From contig NZ_AYSE01000004.1 in assembly GCF_000504165.1 (NCBI RefSeq), positions 434,001 through 498,000 on the forward strand: a DNA stretch of 64,000 nucleotides, written 5' to 3'. The notes below the pieces were generated by a model, which saw nothing but the letters and a program-made list of their open reading frames with translations, ran no database searches and was not told the DNA's origin. The DNA is from Bacillus sp. FJAT-14578. GTDB taxonomy: Bacteria; Bacillota; Bacilli; Bacillales; Bacillaceae_H. This document shows, in pieces, positions 8,475 to 16,920 of this stretch (within the stretch, counting starts at the first letter, position 1; each line of letters begins with the position of its first letter). The position numbers were made by a program, and so were the translations under genes.

Positions 8475-8517
8475 AAAGAAGAGGAGGTGGATAAAAGATA
8501 TCCATCTTCTCTTCTTT
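8475..8517. terminator. Terminator after amt
   Basis: Eighteen-base arms (AAAGAAGAGGAGGTGGAT with ATCCATCTTCTCTTCTTT, few mismatches) form a hairpin followed by T-rich sequence. It lies between convergent genes. Confidence 0.8.
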
Positions 8518-8525
8518 TATTTATT

Positions 8526-9128
8526 TCAGGGTTTAAATCCGGTTACACAAACGGTCAGCTCTGGATATACATCTTTAAAGTGTAAATCGATGTGTTTGAA
8601 CCCGAACGCTTGCAAATCATCATGGATTTGTTTACCGAGCATCCGGGTTTTATTGGCGCTTGCATCGTCTTCCCGTGGCTGCATCGTAATCGCGATTTTT
8701 CCGCCGGGTTTCATTGCGTCATACAGGTTTTGAAGACCTTTTCTCGGTTCGTTCCAAATGGTGTAGTTGTTGACGGACAACACTTTATCATATGTCCCGG
8801 TCGGTAAATGAACCTTTTCAATATCCCCTAGAAACAAACGGACATTTCCATTCCTAATCTGCTTTTCAAGGCGCTTTTCTGCTTGTGTTTTCATCGTTTC
8901 GGAAACATCCACTCCGTCTACTTTCAAAGACAGATAGTTTTCTATCATATGTTCCATACTATAACCTGGGCCAAACCCGACCTCTAACACATGGTCACCG
9001 GATTGAATGTTTAAGTGGGCGAGGGTCCATTCATTAATCTCTTTATTTTCCCACGCCATGATTTTACCGGCAATAGTGCCGTAAATGCCTTCTGGTTTAC
9101 TGAAACTTTTTTTGAATTCCTTAAACAA
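8526..9128 (-). CDS. Class I SAM-dependent methyltransferase
   Basis: In the 200-residue protein the SAM-binding motif is clear as HVLEVGFGPGYSMEHM (motif I), followed by VDGVDVSETM (the acidic residue for the ribose), FLGDIEKVHLP and VLSVNNYTIWNEP. The substrate is unknown; by pattern it belongs to the generic UbiE/small-molecule methyltransferase group often found alone in Bacilli. It starts at TTG (9126-9128) with AAAGGAGG about 8 bases upstream. It is convergent with amt. Confidence 0.85.
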   Translation of the reverse strand: MFKEFKKSFSKPEGIYGTIAGKIMAWENKEINEWTLAHLNIQSGDHVLEVGFGPGYSMEHMIENYLSLKVDGVDVSETMKTQAEKRLEKQIRNGNVRLFLGDIEKVHLPTGTYDKVLSVNNYTIWNEPRKGLQNLYDAMKPGGKIAITMQPREDDASANKTRMLGKQIHDDLQAFGFKHIDLHFKDVYPELTVCVTGFKP

Positions 9129-9353
9129 AGTTGCTGCCTCCTTTTTTTATGAATGAAGCATCTGTGAGTCGATCAAACCGTATCCGTTCGAATATTTCTT
9201 TTCCTTTTTGTTTATCCTGCTTTAACGGGGAATAAACTTGCAGTTCGTTAAAAAGTTAAGCATGGCTCTTCGTGAAGGGGCAGAGCGTTTTTTATGTTCT
9301 CCTAATCCGTTTTTTGATCAAACCTTGCAAAATCGTTTCATTGCGAAAAAAGC

Positions 9354-9367
9354 GAAACATATGTACT
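9354..9367 (+). promoter_or_regulatory. Possible LexA (DinR) box upstream of dinB
   Basis: GAAACATATGTACT has the core ACATATGT and matches 10 of 14 positions of the B. subtilis LexA consensus CGAACATATGTTCG. It lies ~38 bases before the dinB start, a plausible operator position. The flanking bases are imperfect. Confidence 0.4.
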
Positions 9368-9404
9368 ATTAAATAAAGAAATTTTTAAAATCCAAGGTGA
9401 TAAG

Positions 9405-10655
9405 ATGAAATCAATGTATCCCCGGAGCGGAAGGGTCATTTTACATGTTGATTGCAACGCTTTTTATGCCTCAGTGGAGACGGCACATGACCCGTCCTTG
9501 GCCAATAAACCGTTAGTTATTGCCGGAAATCCGAATGAACGACGAGGAATCATCATCACGTGTAATTATGCGGCCCGTGCCCTTGGCATATACACGACAA
9601 TGCCTCTATGGGAAGCAAAGAAAAAATGTTCCGATCTTATTATAAAAACGCCGAATTTTGAATTATACAGGGAGATGTCTGCGAAAGTGTTCCAATTTCT
9701 CTCTACCTATACAAATATGATTGAGCCAACTTCAATCGATGAAGGTTATTTGGACATAACAGACCTTTATGAATTAGGTTCACCGCTTGCCATTGCAGAG
9801 GAAATCCAAAAGGGGCTGTACGAAACATTACATATTCCGGTTTCCGTTGGAATCGCTCCGAATAAATTCCTGGCAAAAACCGCTTCCGATATGAAGAAGC
9901 CGATGGGCATCACCGTGTTGCGCAAGAGGGATGTTCAACATGTTCTTTGGCACAAACAGGTCGAGGAGATGCACGGAATCGGCGAAAAGACAGCGGGAAA
10001 ATTGAACCGGATTGACATTCACACAATTGGTGACCTTGCGAATGCGGATGTAAAAATACTTCAAAATTTGCTTGGCATTACGGGTATGCATTTAAAAGAA
10101 CGAGCCAATGGCATTGATCATCGGCCTGTCGACCCGGAATCGATTTACGAAATTAAGACGGTAGGAAATTCAACCACATTGCCGAAAAATATGACGGAGC
10201 AGCGTTTATTGCTGGATGTGCTGGAAAGACTCTCCCAATCGGTGAGTCAACGAATGAAGAAGAATCGTGTTGTCTCTCAAAATGTTCAAATTACGATAAA
10301 ATACAGCGATTTCAAATCGGTGACAAGAAGTCGAAAGCTGCTCAATCCCGTCATTGAGCCATCGGAAATATATGACGTGGCGGCGCAATTATTTAAAAAG
10401 CATTGGAACGGTGATGCTGTGCGCTTACTTGGAGTGACGGCATTGAACGTTATGGAGAAACATGCAGCGGTGAAACAGCTCGATTTGTTTTCCTTTGAAG
10501 AAGAAGCGAAACATGAACCGCTCTTAAAAACGGTGGATCAGCTCAAACAAAAGTTTGGCGACCTCGCTATTCAGAGGGGATCTGAACTTATGATTAGAAA
10601 AAAGCAAGATGCGGCAGAGCAACTGAAAATGAGATATGAGAAGGGTCCGTCATAA
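9405..10655 (+). CDS. dinB: DNA polymerase IV (Y-family translesion polymerase)
   Basis: In the 416-residue protein the catalytic motifs are HVDCNAFYASVE (Asp16) near the N-terminus and SIDEGYLD (the Asp-Glu pair) at about residue 107. The helix-hairpin-helix region MHGIGEKTAGKLNRIDI and the little-finger domain follow. The C-terminus carries KQLDLFSFEEEA; QLDLF is a clamp-binding motif. It extends damaged primers and is error-prone. The AAGGTGATAAG site precedes the ATG. It is monocistronic, with a weak hairpin terminator at 10,684-10,715. Confidence 0.95.
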   Translation: MKSMYPRSGRVILHVDCNAFYASVETAHDPSLANKPLVIAGNPNERRGIIITCNYAARALGIYTTMPLWEAKKKCSDLIIKTPNFELYREMSAKVFQFLSTYTNMIEPTSIDEGYLDITDLYELGSPLAIAEEIQKGLYETLHIPVSVGIAPNKFLAKTASDMKKPMGITVLRKRDVQHVLWHKQVEEMHGIGEKTAGKLNRIDIHTIGDLANADVKILQNLLGITGMHLKERANGIDHRPVDPESIYEIKTVGNSTTLPKNMTEQRLLLDVLERLSQSVSQRMKKNRVVSQNVQITIKYSDFKSVTRSRKLLNPVIEPSEIYDVAAQLFKKHWNGDAVRLLGVTALNVMEKHAAVKQLDLFSFEEEAKHEPLLKTVDQLKQKFGDLAIQRGSELMIRKKQDAAEQLKMRYEKGPS

Positions 10656-10683
10656 AAAACGATTAGAAGCATACAGGATGAAG

Positions 10684-10715
10684 AACTGTCCATTTTTAAA
10701 TGGATGGCTGTTTTT
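10684..10715 (+). terminator. Probable dinB terminator
   Basis: The stem GTCCATTT/AAATGGAT with a flanking G-C-rich extension is followed by TTTTT. It begins 28 bases after dinB. Confidence 0.6.
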
Positions 10716-10970
10716 ATTCCGCAATGAACAAAGTCCTAATCAACATTGTGCATCCGAAATTTCGGAATGAACTAATGGATAAAGCGGAAAGGTCAGGATT
10801 TATCATTAAACATTGTGTTAACAATTTGTGACATTCATTAGTTTGGTGAATTTATTCTTTTTAAGAGTGAGAAATGTCACAGTCTAGTTTTTGGAAAGAG
10901 AGTAGAATGGAAGTACAGTAAAATAATTCCACTCAAACCTGCGGGAATGGAACTAAAGGAGAGATTGTTG

Positions 10971-11459
10971 ATGGAGATGGCGTATAAGAATATCCTTGTG
11001 GCAGTAGATGGTTCGAAAGAAGCGGAATGGGCATTTAAAAAAGCGGTCAATATCGCGAAAAGGAATGATGGCCGCTTAATTATTTGTTACGTTGTAGATA
11101 TACGAAATCTAGCAACATATGAATTATATGACTATACAGTGGTTCAAAAGGCTGAAGAATTCGCCAAGGAGCTTGTCACAAACTGTCATAAATTGGCCCT
11201 GGAATCCGGATTGCAAGATGTCAGCTATGTAATCGAACACGGCTCACCAAAAACGAAAATCTCTAAAGAAATTGCAGTAGAACATGAAGTGGATTTAATT
11301 GTATGCGGTGCCACAGGGTTGAATGCAATCGAACGTGTCCTGATCGGCAGTGTGTCTCAACACATTTTACGTTATGCGAAGTGTGATGTAATCGTGGTGA
11401 GGACGCCAAAAGGCGAGGAAGAGGAATTGCAGACTGTACAAATGGAATTAACCGAATAA
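10971..11459 (+). CDS. Universal stress protein (UspA family)
   Basis: The 162-residue protein starts MEMAYKNILVAVDGSKEAEWAFKKAV, the standard Usp N-terminus, and ends with the ATP-binding motif GATGLNAIERVLIGSVSQHILRYAKCDVIVVR (G-2X-G-9X-G-S/T). It should bind ATP and form dimers; its role in stress survival is inferred. I prefer ATG 10971, which has AAGGAGAG ~8 bases upstream, over the upstream ATG at 10947. A short C-terminal acidic tail (GEEEELQTVQMELTE) extends beyond the domain. A pair of inverted TGTGACATT half-sites lies upstream (10,827-10,881). Confidence 0.9.
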   Translation: MEMAYKNILVAVDGSKEAEWAFKKAVNIAKRNDGRLIICYVVDIRNLATYELYDYTVVQKAEEFAKELVTNCHKLALESGLQDVSYVIEHGSPKTKISKEIAVEHEVDLIVCGATGLNAIERVLIGSVSQHILRYAKCDVIVVRTPKGEEEELQTVQMELTE

Positions 11460-11485
11460 TGGAAACGAGTAGAAAAAAATGATTG

Positions 11486-11516
11486 AAAAAGCGGCCTGAA
11501 AAGGTTGCTTTTTTTT
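11486..11516 (+). terminator. Terminator after the usp gene
   Basis: The stem AAAAGCGGCC/GGTTGCTTTT (two G-U pairs) is followed by eight T residues. Confidence 0.8.
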
Positions 11517-11560
11517 GCTGATGGGCAGAATAGTTATAAGGAAATCACGGAGCTGATACA

Positions 11561-12085
11561 ATGCATCTATTATTGAATGGTTTGTTTCTCATTGCAGGAA
11601 TAAGATGGGGAGATTGGCGGAATTGGCGGAAGTATCATTCCACCATTTTGTTTCTCTGGTTTGGTGATTTGGTTTATAACTTCCTATGTTATAACTATTC
11701 TATGTGGGAATACCATGAAACGATGTTTACTCAAAGTTTGTTATCTACTCATACGTTTATTACATTATTAATCATGCTCGTTGCCTATCCCGCTTCTGTT
11801 TTAATATATCTTGGAAACTTTCCTGAAGGGAAAATAAAACCAGTTGTGTGGGTTCTTTTTTGGGTAGCTTTATTTTCACTGGTGGAATACATCAATCTTC
11901 GATATTTAGATTTAATTTCCCATCATCACGGGTGGTCAATCGGATGGTCAATTGTATTTAATCTTGTCATGTTTCCCATGCTTAGATTTCACTATAAATT
12001 TCCTGTGGCGGCTCTGCTCTCTTCTATTCCTATCATTTTCTTCTTCATTTTCTATTTTCATGTTCCTGTTCACGTTCTTAAGTAA
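11561..12085 (+). CDS. CBO0543-family integral membrane protein
   Basis: The 174-residue protein has about five membrane segments. The conserved blocks IRWGDWRNWRKY, FGDLVYNFLCYNYSMWEY, YPASVLIYLGNFPEG, SHHHGWSIGWSIVFN and MLRFHYKFP identify the CBO0543 group of Firmicute membrane proteins. The function is unknown. The genes at 24,796 and 25,269 encode proteins of similar size and style. A GGAG site (CACGGAGC) lies upstream. It is monocistronic. The gap 12,086-12,363 has a short open frame without a start (about 12,160-12,282) but nothing I can support as a gene. Confidence 0.75.
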   Translation: MHLLLNGLFLIAGIRWGDWRNWRKYHSTILFLWFGDLVYNFLCYNYSMWEYHETMFTQSLLSTHTFITLLIMLVAYPASVLIYLGNFPEGKIKPVVWVLFWVALFSLVEYINLRYLDLISHHHGWSIGWSIVFNLVMFPMLRFHYKFPVAALLSSIPIIFFFIFYFHVPVHVLK

Positions 12086-12363
12086 AATGAGCTCTGCAAT
12101 TTGATGTGATAAAATGCTGTTTATTTATCGTACGTCATGCTAAAAGACTTGGAGAGTGAATGAATAATTTCTAGGGCATTTAATCATTCCCGGTTTGAAA
12201 AAGAGGCTTTTCGTGAACTGTATATATGGAAGAAGGACAATCGTAACATCATTCTATGTTTTCAGCTCAAACAGCAAATAACATAGGAACTGGTTGTTTA
12301 TATTATTAAATACTTGCCGGTTGGGCTGTGTACGTCAAATTGTTAAGCTTGAGGTGAAAAAAG

Positions 12364-13272
12364 TTGAAGAATGTGTATGAAAACATCATCATCGGCGGAG
12401 GAATCGCGGGACTCCAGGCAGCCATTCAGCTTGGAAGGTACAAACATGATGTTCTAGTAATCGATTCAAATTATGGACGTTCCACATTATGTAAAAACTA
12501 CCATAACATTTTAGGATGGCCTGATGGAGTGAGCGGTGAAACATTGAGAGAGTTGGGAAGGCAGCATGCAGAGAAGTACGGTGTTCACTTTTCAAAGGAC
12601 AAAGTCATACAGTCCATGAAGCAAGATGGTTCTATAAAGATCGAAACGGAAACAGGGAAAACCTATGCAACAAAAACGATGCTTTTGGCGACTGGAGTGA
12701 TGGATCGCCTTCCGGATATCCTAAACATTAAGTCTTGTCTCGGTCTTACTGTATATGTTTGTCCAGATTGCGATGGGTATGAAGTGTCGGATAAGAGCGT
12801 TCTCGTGTTAGGAGCGGGGAAAGCAGGAGCAAATATGGCGTTGACGTTAACATATTGGACAAAAGACATTGTTTACGTCAATCATGAGGAATCGGACATT
12901 GAGGATTCACTTAAGGAAAAATTGATTCAATCCAACATCGTTTATAGGCATGAAACGATCAGCGAAGTCATTACAGAAAACAATTCAATCTTTAAAAGCG
13001 TGAAATTGAAAAACGGTGAAACGTTGTATGCCGATCGGGGGTTTATCGCATTTGGCGGAAATAAAGTGTACAGCGAGCTTGCTGAACAGCTCGGCGTGAA
13101 ATTGATGGAAAACCGTCATGTTGAGGTAGACCCGAGAACGAAAGAAACCTCCGTTTCCAATGTATGGGCAGCCGGCGATATCGTCGCTCACTCGGAACAA
13201 TCCACGATTGCGATGGGAGAAGGGGCCCAAGCGGCCATTTGGATTCATAAAAGGCTTTTAGGACAGAAGTGA
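12364..13272 (+). CDS. Thioredoxin-reductase-like FAD/NAD(P) oxidoreductase with CPDC motif
   Basis: In the 302-residue protein the FAD dinucleotide fold is at the start (IIIGGGIAGLQAA), the NAD(P) fold starts at LVLGAGKAG, and the C-terminal VWAAGDIV holds FAD. The disulfide site is CPDC (Cys133, Cys136) followed by DGYE, where true thioredoxin reductases have CATC-DG. The position is right for a redox-active pair, so a disulfide reductase is likely, but the partner is unknown. It starts at TTG with GAGGTG seven bases upstream. It stands alone. Behind it lies the double hairpin at 13,307-13,401, which would end transcription. Confidence 0.85.
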   Translation: MKNVYENIIIGGGIAGLQAAIQLGRYKHDVLVIDSNYGRSTLCKNYHNILGWPDGVSGETLRELGRQHAEKYGVHFSKDKVIQSMKQDGSIKIETETGKTYATKTMLLATGVMDRLPDILNIKSCLGLTVYVCPDCDGYEVSDKSVLVLGAGKAGANMALTLTYWTKDIVYVNHEESDIEDSLKEKLIQSNIVYRHETISEVITENNSIFKSVKLKNGETLYADRGFIAFGGNKVYSELAEQLGVKLMENRHVEVDPRTKETSVSNVWAAGDIVAHSEQSTIAMGEGAQAAIWIHKRLLGQK

Positions 13273-13306
13273 GTCCCTTCTACTCTCCAGTAAAAACTGA
13301 TTTTTA

Positions 13307-13401
13307 ATAAGAGGCCCCGTCACAAAATCCGGATTTTGTGACGGGGCCTCTTATAAGTGTGAATAAAAAGGGTAAAAATCGCCCTTTTTATTCACACTTA
13401 T
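13307..13401. repeat. Double-hairpin element, copy 1
   Basis: Two perfect hairpins abut and share two bases. The first (13307-13354) is a 48-bp perfect palindrome centred on the apex GTCACAAAATCC/GGATTTTGTGAC with the stem AAGAGGCCCC. The second (13353-13401) has 20-bp perfect arms (ATAAGTGTGAATAAAAAGGG) and a 9-base loop. The first hairpin shares its GGCCCCGTCA stem and the flank AAAAATCAGTTTTT with copy 2 near 22.5 kb, in reverse orientation. It could terminate the upstream reductase gene. Confidence 0.85.
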
Positions 13402-13412
13402 GAAAAAACTTC

Positions 13413-13440
13413 TTGTAAAATTTTCAAACCTCTTTATAAT
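13413..13440 (+). promoter_or_regulatory. Promoter of the gntR-ABC operon
   Basis: TTGTAA (13413-13418) and TATAAT (13435-13440) are 16 bases apart. Transcription should start near 13447, inside the operator region. Confidence 0.8.
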
Positions 13441-13443
13441 AAT

Positions 13444-13497
13444 AACTGTAATACGATAAGTAATACAGTTAATACACTATATACAGTTAAGACAGTT
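13444..13497 (+). promoter_or_regulatory. Operator of the GntR/YtrA-like regulator
   Basis: AACTGTAATAC and GTAATACAGTT form 11-bp arms with one mismatch around a GATAA spacer (13444-13470). Two more ACAGTT half-sites follow at 13483 and 13492. The site covers the predicted start of transcription, so it is probably where the operon's own regulator represses it. Confidence 0.75.
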
Positions 13498-13519
13498 TCA
13501 AATAGAAAGGAGGAACATC

Positions 13520-13909
13520 ATGTTCAATCTTGATCTTCGCAGCCGTAAGCCCATTTACGAACAGCTTGTCGACAAATTGAAAGAATTCATCATCCATGAA
13601 ATGTTTAAAGCAGATGAACAGCTGCCGTCCGTTCGCTTGCTTGCGAAAGAACTAACTATTAATCCAAACACCATCCAAAAAGCATACCGTGAATTGGAAC
13701 ATCAAGGTTACATTTATTCTGTTCCCGGTAAAGGCAGCTTTGTTTCACCCCAATCTGAAACGAAAAATAATGAGAAGGTGGAAAAAATGAAACAAGATTT
13801 AATCAAGCTGATTTCAGAAGCGATGTATTTAGGGCTGAAAAAAGAAGATATTTTATCCCTTGTAGAAAAAGCGGAACAATCGGTGAAAGGAGGAGAAGGC
13901 GATGATTGA
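13520..13909 (+). CDS. GntR-family transcriptional regulator, YtrA type
   Basis: The 129-residue protein has an N-terminal winged helix-turn-helix: PIYEQLVDKLKEFI, then ADEQLPSVRLLAKELTINPNTIQKAYRELEHQGYIYSVPGKGSFV. The short helical tail (about 55 residues) without an effector domain marks the YtrA subfamily, which controls ABC transporter operons in response to cell-wall stress. The GGAGGAACATC site precedes the ATG. It overlaps the ATPase gene by 8 bases. Confidence 0.92.
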   Translation: MFNLDLRSRKPIYEQLVDKLKEFIIHEMFKADEQLPSVRLLAKELTINPNTIQKAYRELEHQGYIYSVPGKGSFVSPQSETKNNEKVEKMKQDLIKLISEAMYLGLKKEDILSLVEKAEQSVKGGEGDD

Positions 13910-14801
13910 GGTCAAACAAGTAAGAAAAGAGTTCGAAGATATTGAAGCGGTCAAACAAGTGAACTTACATATTGAAAAAGGATCCATTTACGGGTTGCTG
14001 GGATCGAACGGGGCAGGAAAAACGACTCTTTTAAAAATGATTGCAGGCATTTATAAGCAGGATGAAGGGCAAGTGCTCATTGAAGGAGAGCCCGTTTTTG
14101 AAAATGTTGGCATTAAGCAAAAAGCTATTTTTTTGCCGGATGCCCTATATTTTTTCCCGCAAACGACAATTAAGCAAATGGCCCAGTTCTATGAAAGCAT
14201 GTATGCGTCATGGAATAAAGAACGTTTTCAAAAGCTTGGCGAGGTGTTTCCGATTCCGATAACGAAAAAGATTCACCGTCTGTCGAAAGGAATGCAGCGG
14301 CAAGTGGCATTTTGGCTGGCGTTATCGGCCATGCCGGATGTTTTGATTTTAGATGAACCGCTGGACGGTTTGGATGCAGTTATGAGGCAAAAGGTGAAAA
14401 ACTTGCTTGTACAAGATGTGGCGGAACGGGAAATGACCATTTTAATTTCTTCCCACAATTTACGTGAAGTAGAGGATTTATGTGATCATATCGGCATTTT
14501 GCATCACGGGGAACTAATCATTGAAAAAGAACTCGATGATTTGAAGTCGGATGTCCATAAAATCCAAGTCGCTTTCACGGGAGATGTTCCGCAAGCCTTT
14601 TTGCAAGATCTGGACATTTTATACAAAGAACAGCGAGGAAGCGTCTTACTTTGTATCGTAAGAGGAAAAGAAGCGCGGATTACATCTTATATTCAATCAC
14701 ATCGGCCAGTCATCTTAGATATGCTCCCGCTTACATTAGAAGAAATTTTTATATATGAAATGGGGGATGTCGGTTATGCCATCGAAAACATCATCGTTTA
14801 A
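13902..14801 (+). CDS. ABC transporter ATP-binding protein
   Basis: In the 299-residue protein the Walker A motif is GSNGAGKTT, the signature is LSKGMQRQ, Walker B is VLILDEPLDGLD, and the switch is SSHN. The C-terminal ~80 residues form an accessory domain. It is like YtrB and other YtrA-linked ATPases. It is translationally coupled to gntR (8-base overlap, AAAGGAGGAGAAGGCG upstream), and its 3' end overlaps the permease gene by 26 bases. It powers the permease encoded next. Confidence 0.93.
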   Translation: MIEVKQVRKEFEDIEAVKQVNLHIEKGSIYGLLGSNGAGKTTLLKMIAGIYKQDEGQVLIEGEPVFENVGIKQKAIFLPDALYFFPQTTIKQMAQFYESMYASWNKERFQKLGEVFPIPITKKIHRLSKGMQRQVAFWLALSAMPDVLILDEPLDGLDAVMRQKVKNLLVQDVAEREMTILISSHNLREVEDLCDHIGILHHGELIIEKELDDLKSDVHKIQVAFTGDVPQAFLQDLDILYKEQRGSVLLCIVRGKEARITSYIQSHRPVILDMLPLTLEEIFIYEMGDVGYAIENIIV

Positions 14802-16791
14802 TCGGGGGATTTGGAAGCAAAACGTCCGGAATGTCGGTTGGATTGGGCTCGTTTATTTTCTATGTTTGACGTTTGCGCTGCCATTGCAGCTGCTCATGGT
14901 GTATTCCAATAAAGAGCGCGCTTATTATTATGAAGCAAAAGGGCTGTTTAACGTGATGGGGGAATTTCAGATCCTCCTTGTATTCGTTTTGCCTGTCCTG
15001 CTGGCCGTTTTTTTGTTCCGCTATATGCAAGTGAAGCTATCGACCGACTATATTCATAGTTTACCAATCCGCCGGGAGGCGTTATACCATCAGCAAGCAT
15101 TGCTTGGTTCTCTATTGTTGGTTGTTCCGGTTATTTTGACGGGGGTTATCCTTTGGCTTCTTCATGGAGCTTTGGATTTGTCGGATCTTTATTCTAAAAG
15201 TGAAATCGGCCATTGGATGATGGTAACATGTTTATGGAATTTATTCGTCTTTTTTGCAGGTGTATTCGTTGCCGTTTTCACAGGGATGTCGGTGCTCCAA
15301 GGAGCTCTCACTTACATTCTATTATTCTTGCCGGCAGGGCTTATTATCCTGACGTTTATGAATGCGAAGTACTTCCTGTTCGGTTTTTCAGTTGACTACT
15401 ATTTAAATCAGCAAGTGGAGCGGCTTATTCCATTCGTCCGCGCATTCGAAATGACACGCCATCCTTTAACGGGGACAGAGTGGGCCGTGTATGGTCTATT
15501 AATCGTCATTTTCTATACATTGTCATTGATTGTATATAAAAAACGCCATATTGAAGCCGCAACCCAGGCGATTGCGTTCAGGCCCCTGCAGCCGGTATTC
15601 CAGTACGGTGTGACATTTTGTACGATGCTTGTCGGCGGATTGTATTTCGGTGAAACGCAAAACGACTTCGGCTGGATTTTATTTGGCTTTGCTGCTGCCT
15701 CTTTAATCGGCTACTTTGTTGCAGGGATGATTCTTCAAAAAACGTGGCGTGTATTTGGCCAATGGAAAGGGTATGTATTTTTCGCGTTGACCATGCTTGT
15801 AGCCGGTATACTGCTTCAAATGGATATAACGGGCTATGAAAAGAAACAGCCGGAGTTGGCGGATGTCAAGCGTGTGTATTTTGGCGAGTCGTTATATCCT
15901 TTGACGGATGCTTACAAAAAACAAAGAGAGGCAGAACTGTCAGACTCAAAACAGGTTTACATCACCGAGGAAGAAGAATATTATTTTGAAGATCGAAAAA
16001 ATATTGAACATATCTATGAGCTTCATGAACAAATTATCAAGGAGCGGCCTGAACGGGTCCATCCGCGTGATACACGTTCCGTTGCCATTGGATATGAATT
16101 AAAGAGCGGTAAAAGAATTGTGCGTTATTATAACATTCCGTTTGAATCATACAAACCGCTCTATAAGCCGATTGTGGAATCAAATGAATTTAAAGAAAAC
16201 CGTTACTCGATTCTCCGAGAATCAAAGAAAAATGACGTAATCGACAAAATTACGATCCAACCGGATGGACCTACAGGTAAGCGCGCGGTTATTACGGACC
16301 CGGAAAAAATTAAAGAGTTCACTTCGATTATAAAAACAGAGCTCAAATCAGAGACATCTGAACAAATATTTGATGACAGCTCAAGTTGGGCTTATATCGA
16401 GTTTTTATACAGCAATAATAGACAAATGAATGTGTCATGGAAAAAGTCTTATAAAAAAGTAGAGGAATGGCTAAAGCAGAATAAACTTCTTGAACAAGCA
16501 CGTGTGATACCGGAAGATTTGGCATATGCAGTCGTGATTAAGAATGAAGAAGGAAAAGATCGATATGAATACATTCGCTCTGACGAAATCGAGAAGAAAT
16601 TTAAAGATCGCGAGGATGGATTGCGAATCAAAGATAAAAAACAGTTGGAACAAGTTTTGCTTGCAGCAAAGCAACAGGAGCTTGGTACCTATGTAATTGC
16701 CTTCTATTTCATCGGAAATCCGTATCCGGAGTTTCAAGTATTTGATGAAAAGAGTGCACCTGATTTCGTCAAGCAGCACTTTGCCCAATGA
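14776..16791 (+). CDS. ABC transporter permease with large C-terminal extracytoplasmic domain
   Basis: The protein has 671 residues. The first ~360 hold about nine membrane helices. After the last helix (VFFALTMLVAGILLQM) a soluble domain of about 300 charged residues follows, likely outside the cell, as in DUF6449-type permeases. I chose ATG 14776 because GGGGGAT lies 7 bases upstream; earlier in-frame ATGs at 14755 and 14767 have no usable spacing. It is the third gene of the gntR operon. The substrate is unknown; related systems (Ytr) respond to peptide antibiotics and wall stress. An IS3-family remnant follows directly. Confidence 0.88.
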   Translation: MPSKTSSFNRGIWKQNVRNVGWIGLVYFLCLTFALPLQLLMVYSNKERAYYYEAKGLFNVMGEFQILLVFVLPVLLAVFLFRYMQVKLSTDYIHSLPIRREALYHQQALLGSLLLVVPVILTGVILWLLHGALDLSDLYSKSEIGHWMMVTCLWNLFVFFAGVFVAVFTGMSVLQGALTYILLFLPAGLIILTFMNAKYFLFGFSVDYYLNQQVERLIPFVRAFEMTRHPLTGTEWAVYGLLIVIFYTLSLIVYKKRHIEAATQAIAFRPLQPVFQYGVTFCTMLVGGLYFGETQNDFGWILFGFAAASLIGYFVAGMILQKTWRVFGQWKGYVFFALTMLVAGILLQMDITGYEKKQPELADVKRVYFGESLYPLTDAYKKQREAELSDSKQVYITEEEEYYFEDRKNIEHIYELHEQIIKERPERVHPRDTRSVAIGYELKSGKRIVRYYNIPFESYKPLYKPIVESNEFKENRYSILRESKKNDVIDKITIQPDGPTGKRAVITDPEKIKEFTSIIKTELKSETSEQIFDDSSSWAYIEFLYSNNRQMNVSWKKSYKKVEEWLKQNKLLEQARVIPEDLAYAVVIKNEEGKDRYEYIRSDEIEKKFKDREDGLRIKDKKQLEQVLLAAKQQELGTYVIAFYFIGNPYPEFQVFDEKSAPDFVKQHFAQ

Positions 16792-16821
16792 GTGATTGAT
16801 TTAGAGAAACGGACATGGCCT

Positions 16822-16920
16822 TAGACTGCACCCCAATTGTTAGACAAAAAATCTAGGAATTGGGGTGTTTCTTTATGTCAAAATACACAATTGATTTCAA
16901 ATTAAAGATAGCCCAACATT
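16822..16920 (+). mobile_element. IS3-family (IS150-like) left-end remnant
   Basis: The sequence starting ACTGCACCCCAATTGTTAG with its matching GGAATTGGGGTG is the terminal region of an IS150-group element, and ATG 16875 opens OrfA (MSKYTIDFKLKIAQHY). OrfA stops after ~16 codons, where the sequence runs into the decayed HipA-like gene. The rest of the element is gone, so this is a solo end. Confidence 0.75.

Noticed and set aside
12160-12282. Open frame of ~40 codons between the CBO0543 gene and the reductase gene
   Set aside because: No start codon or ribosome binding site and no homology I recognise.
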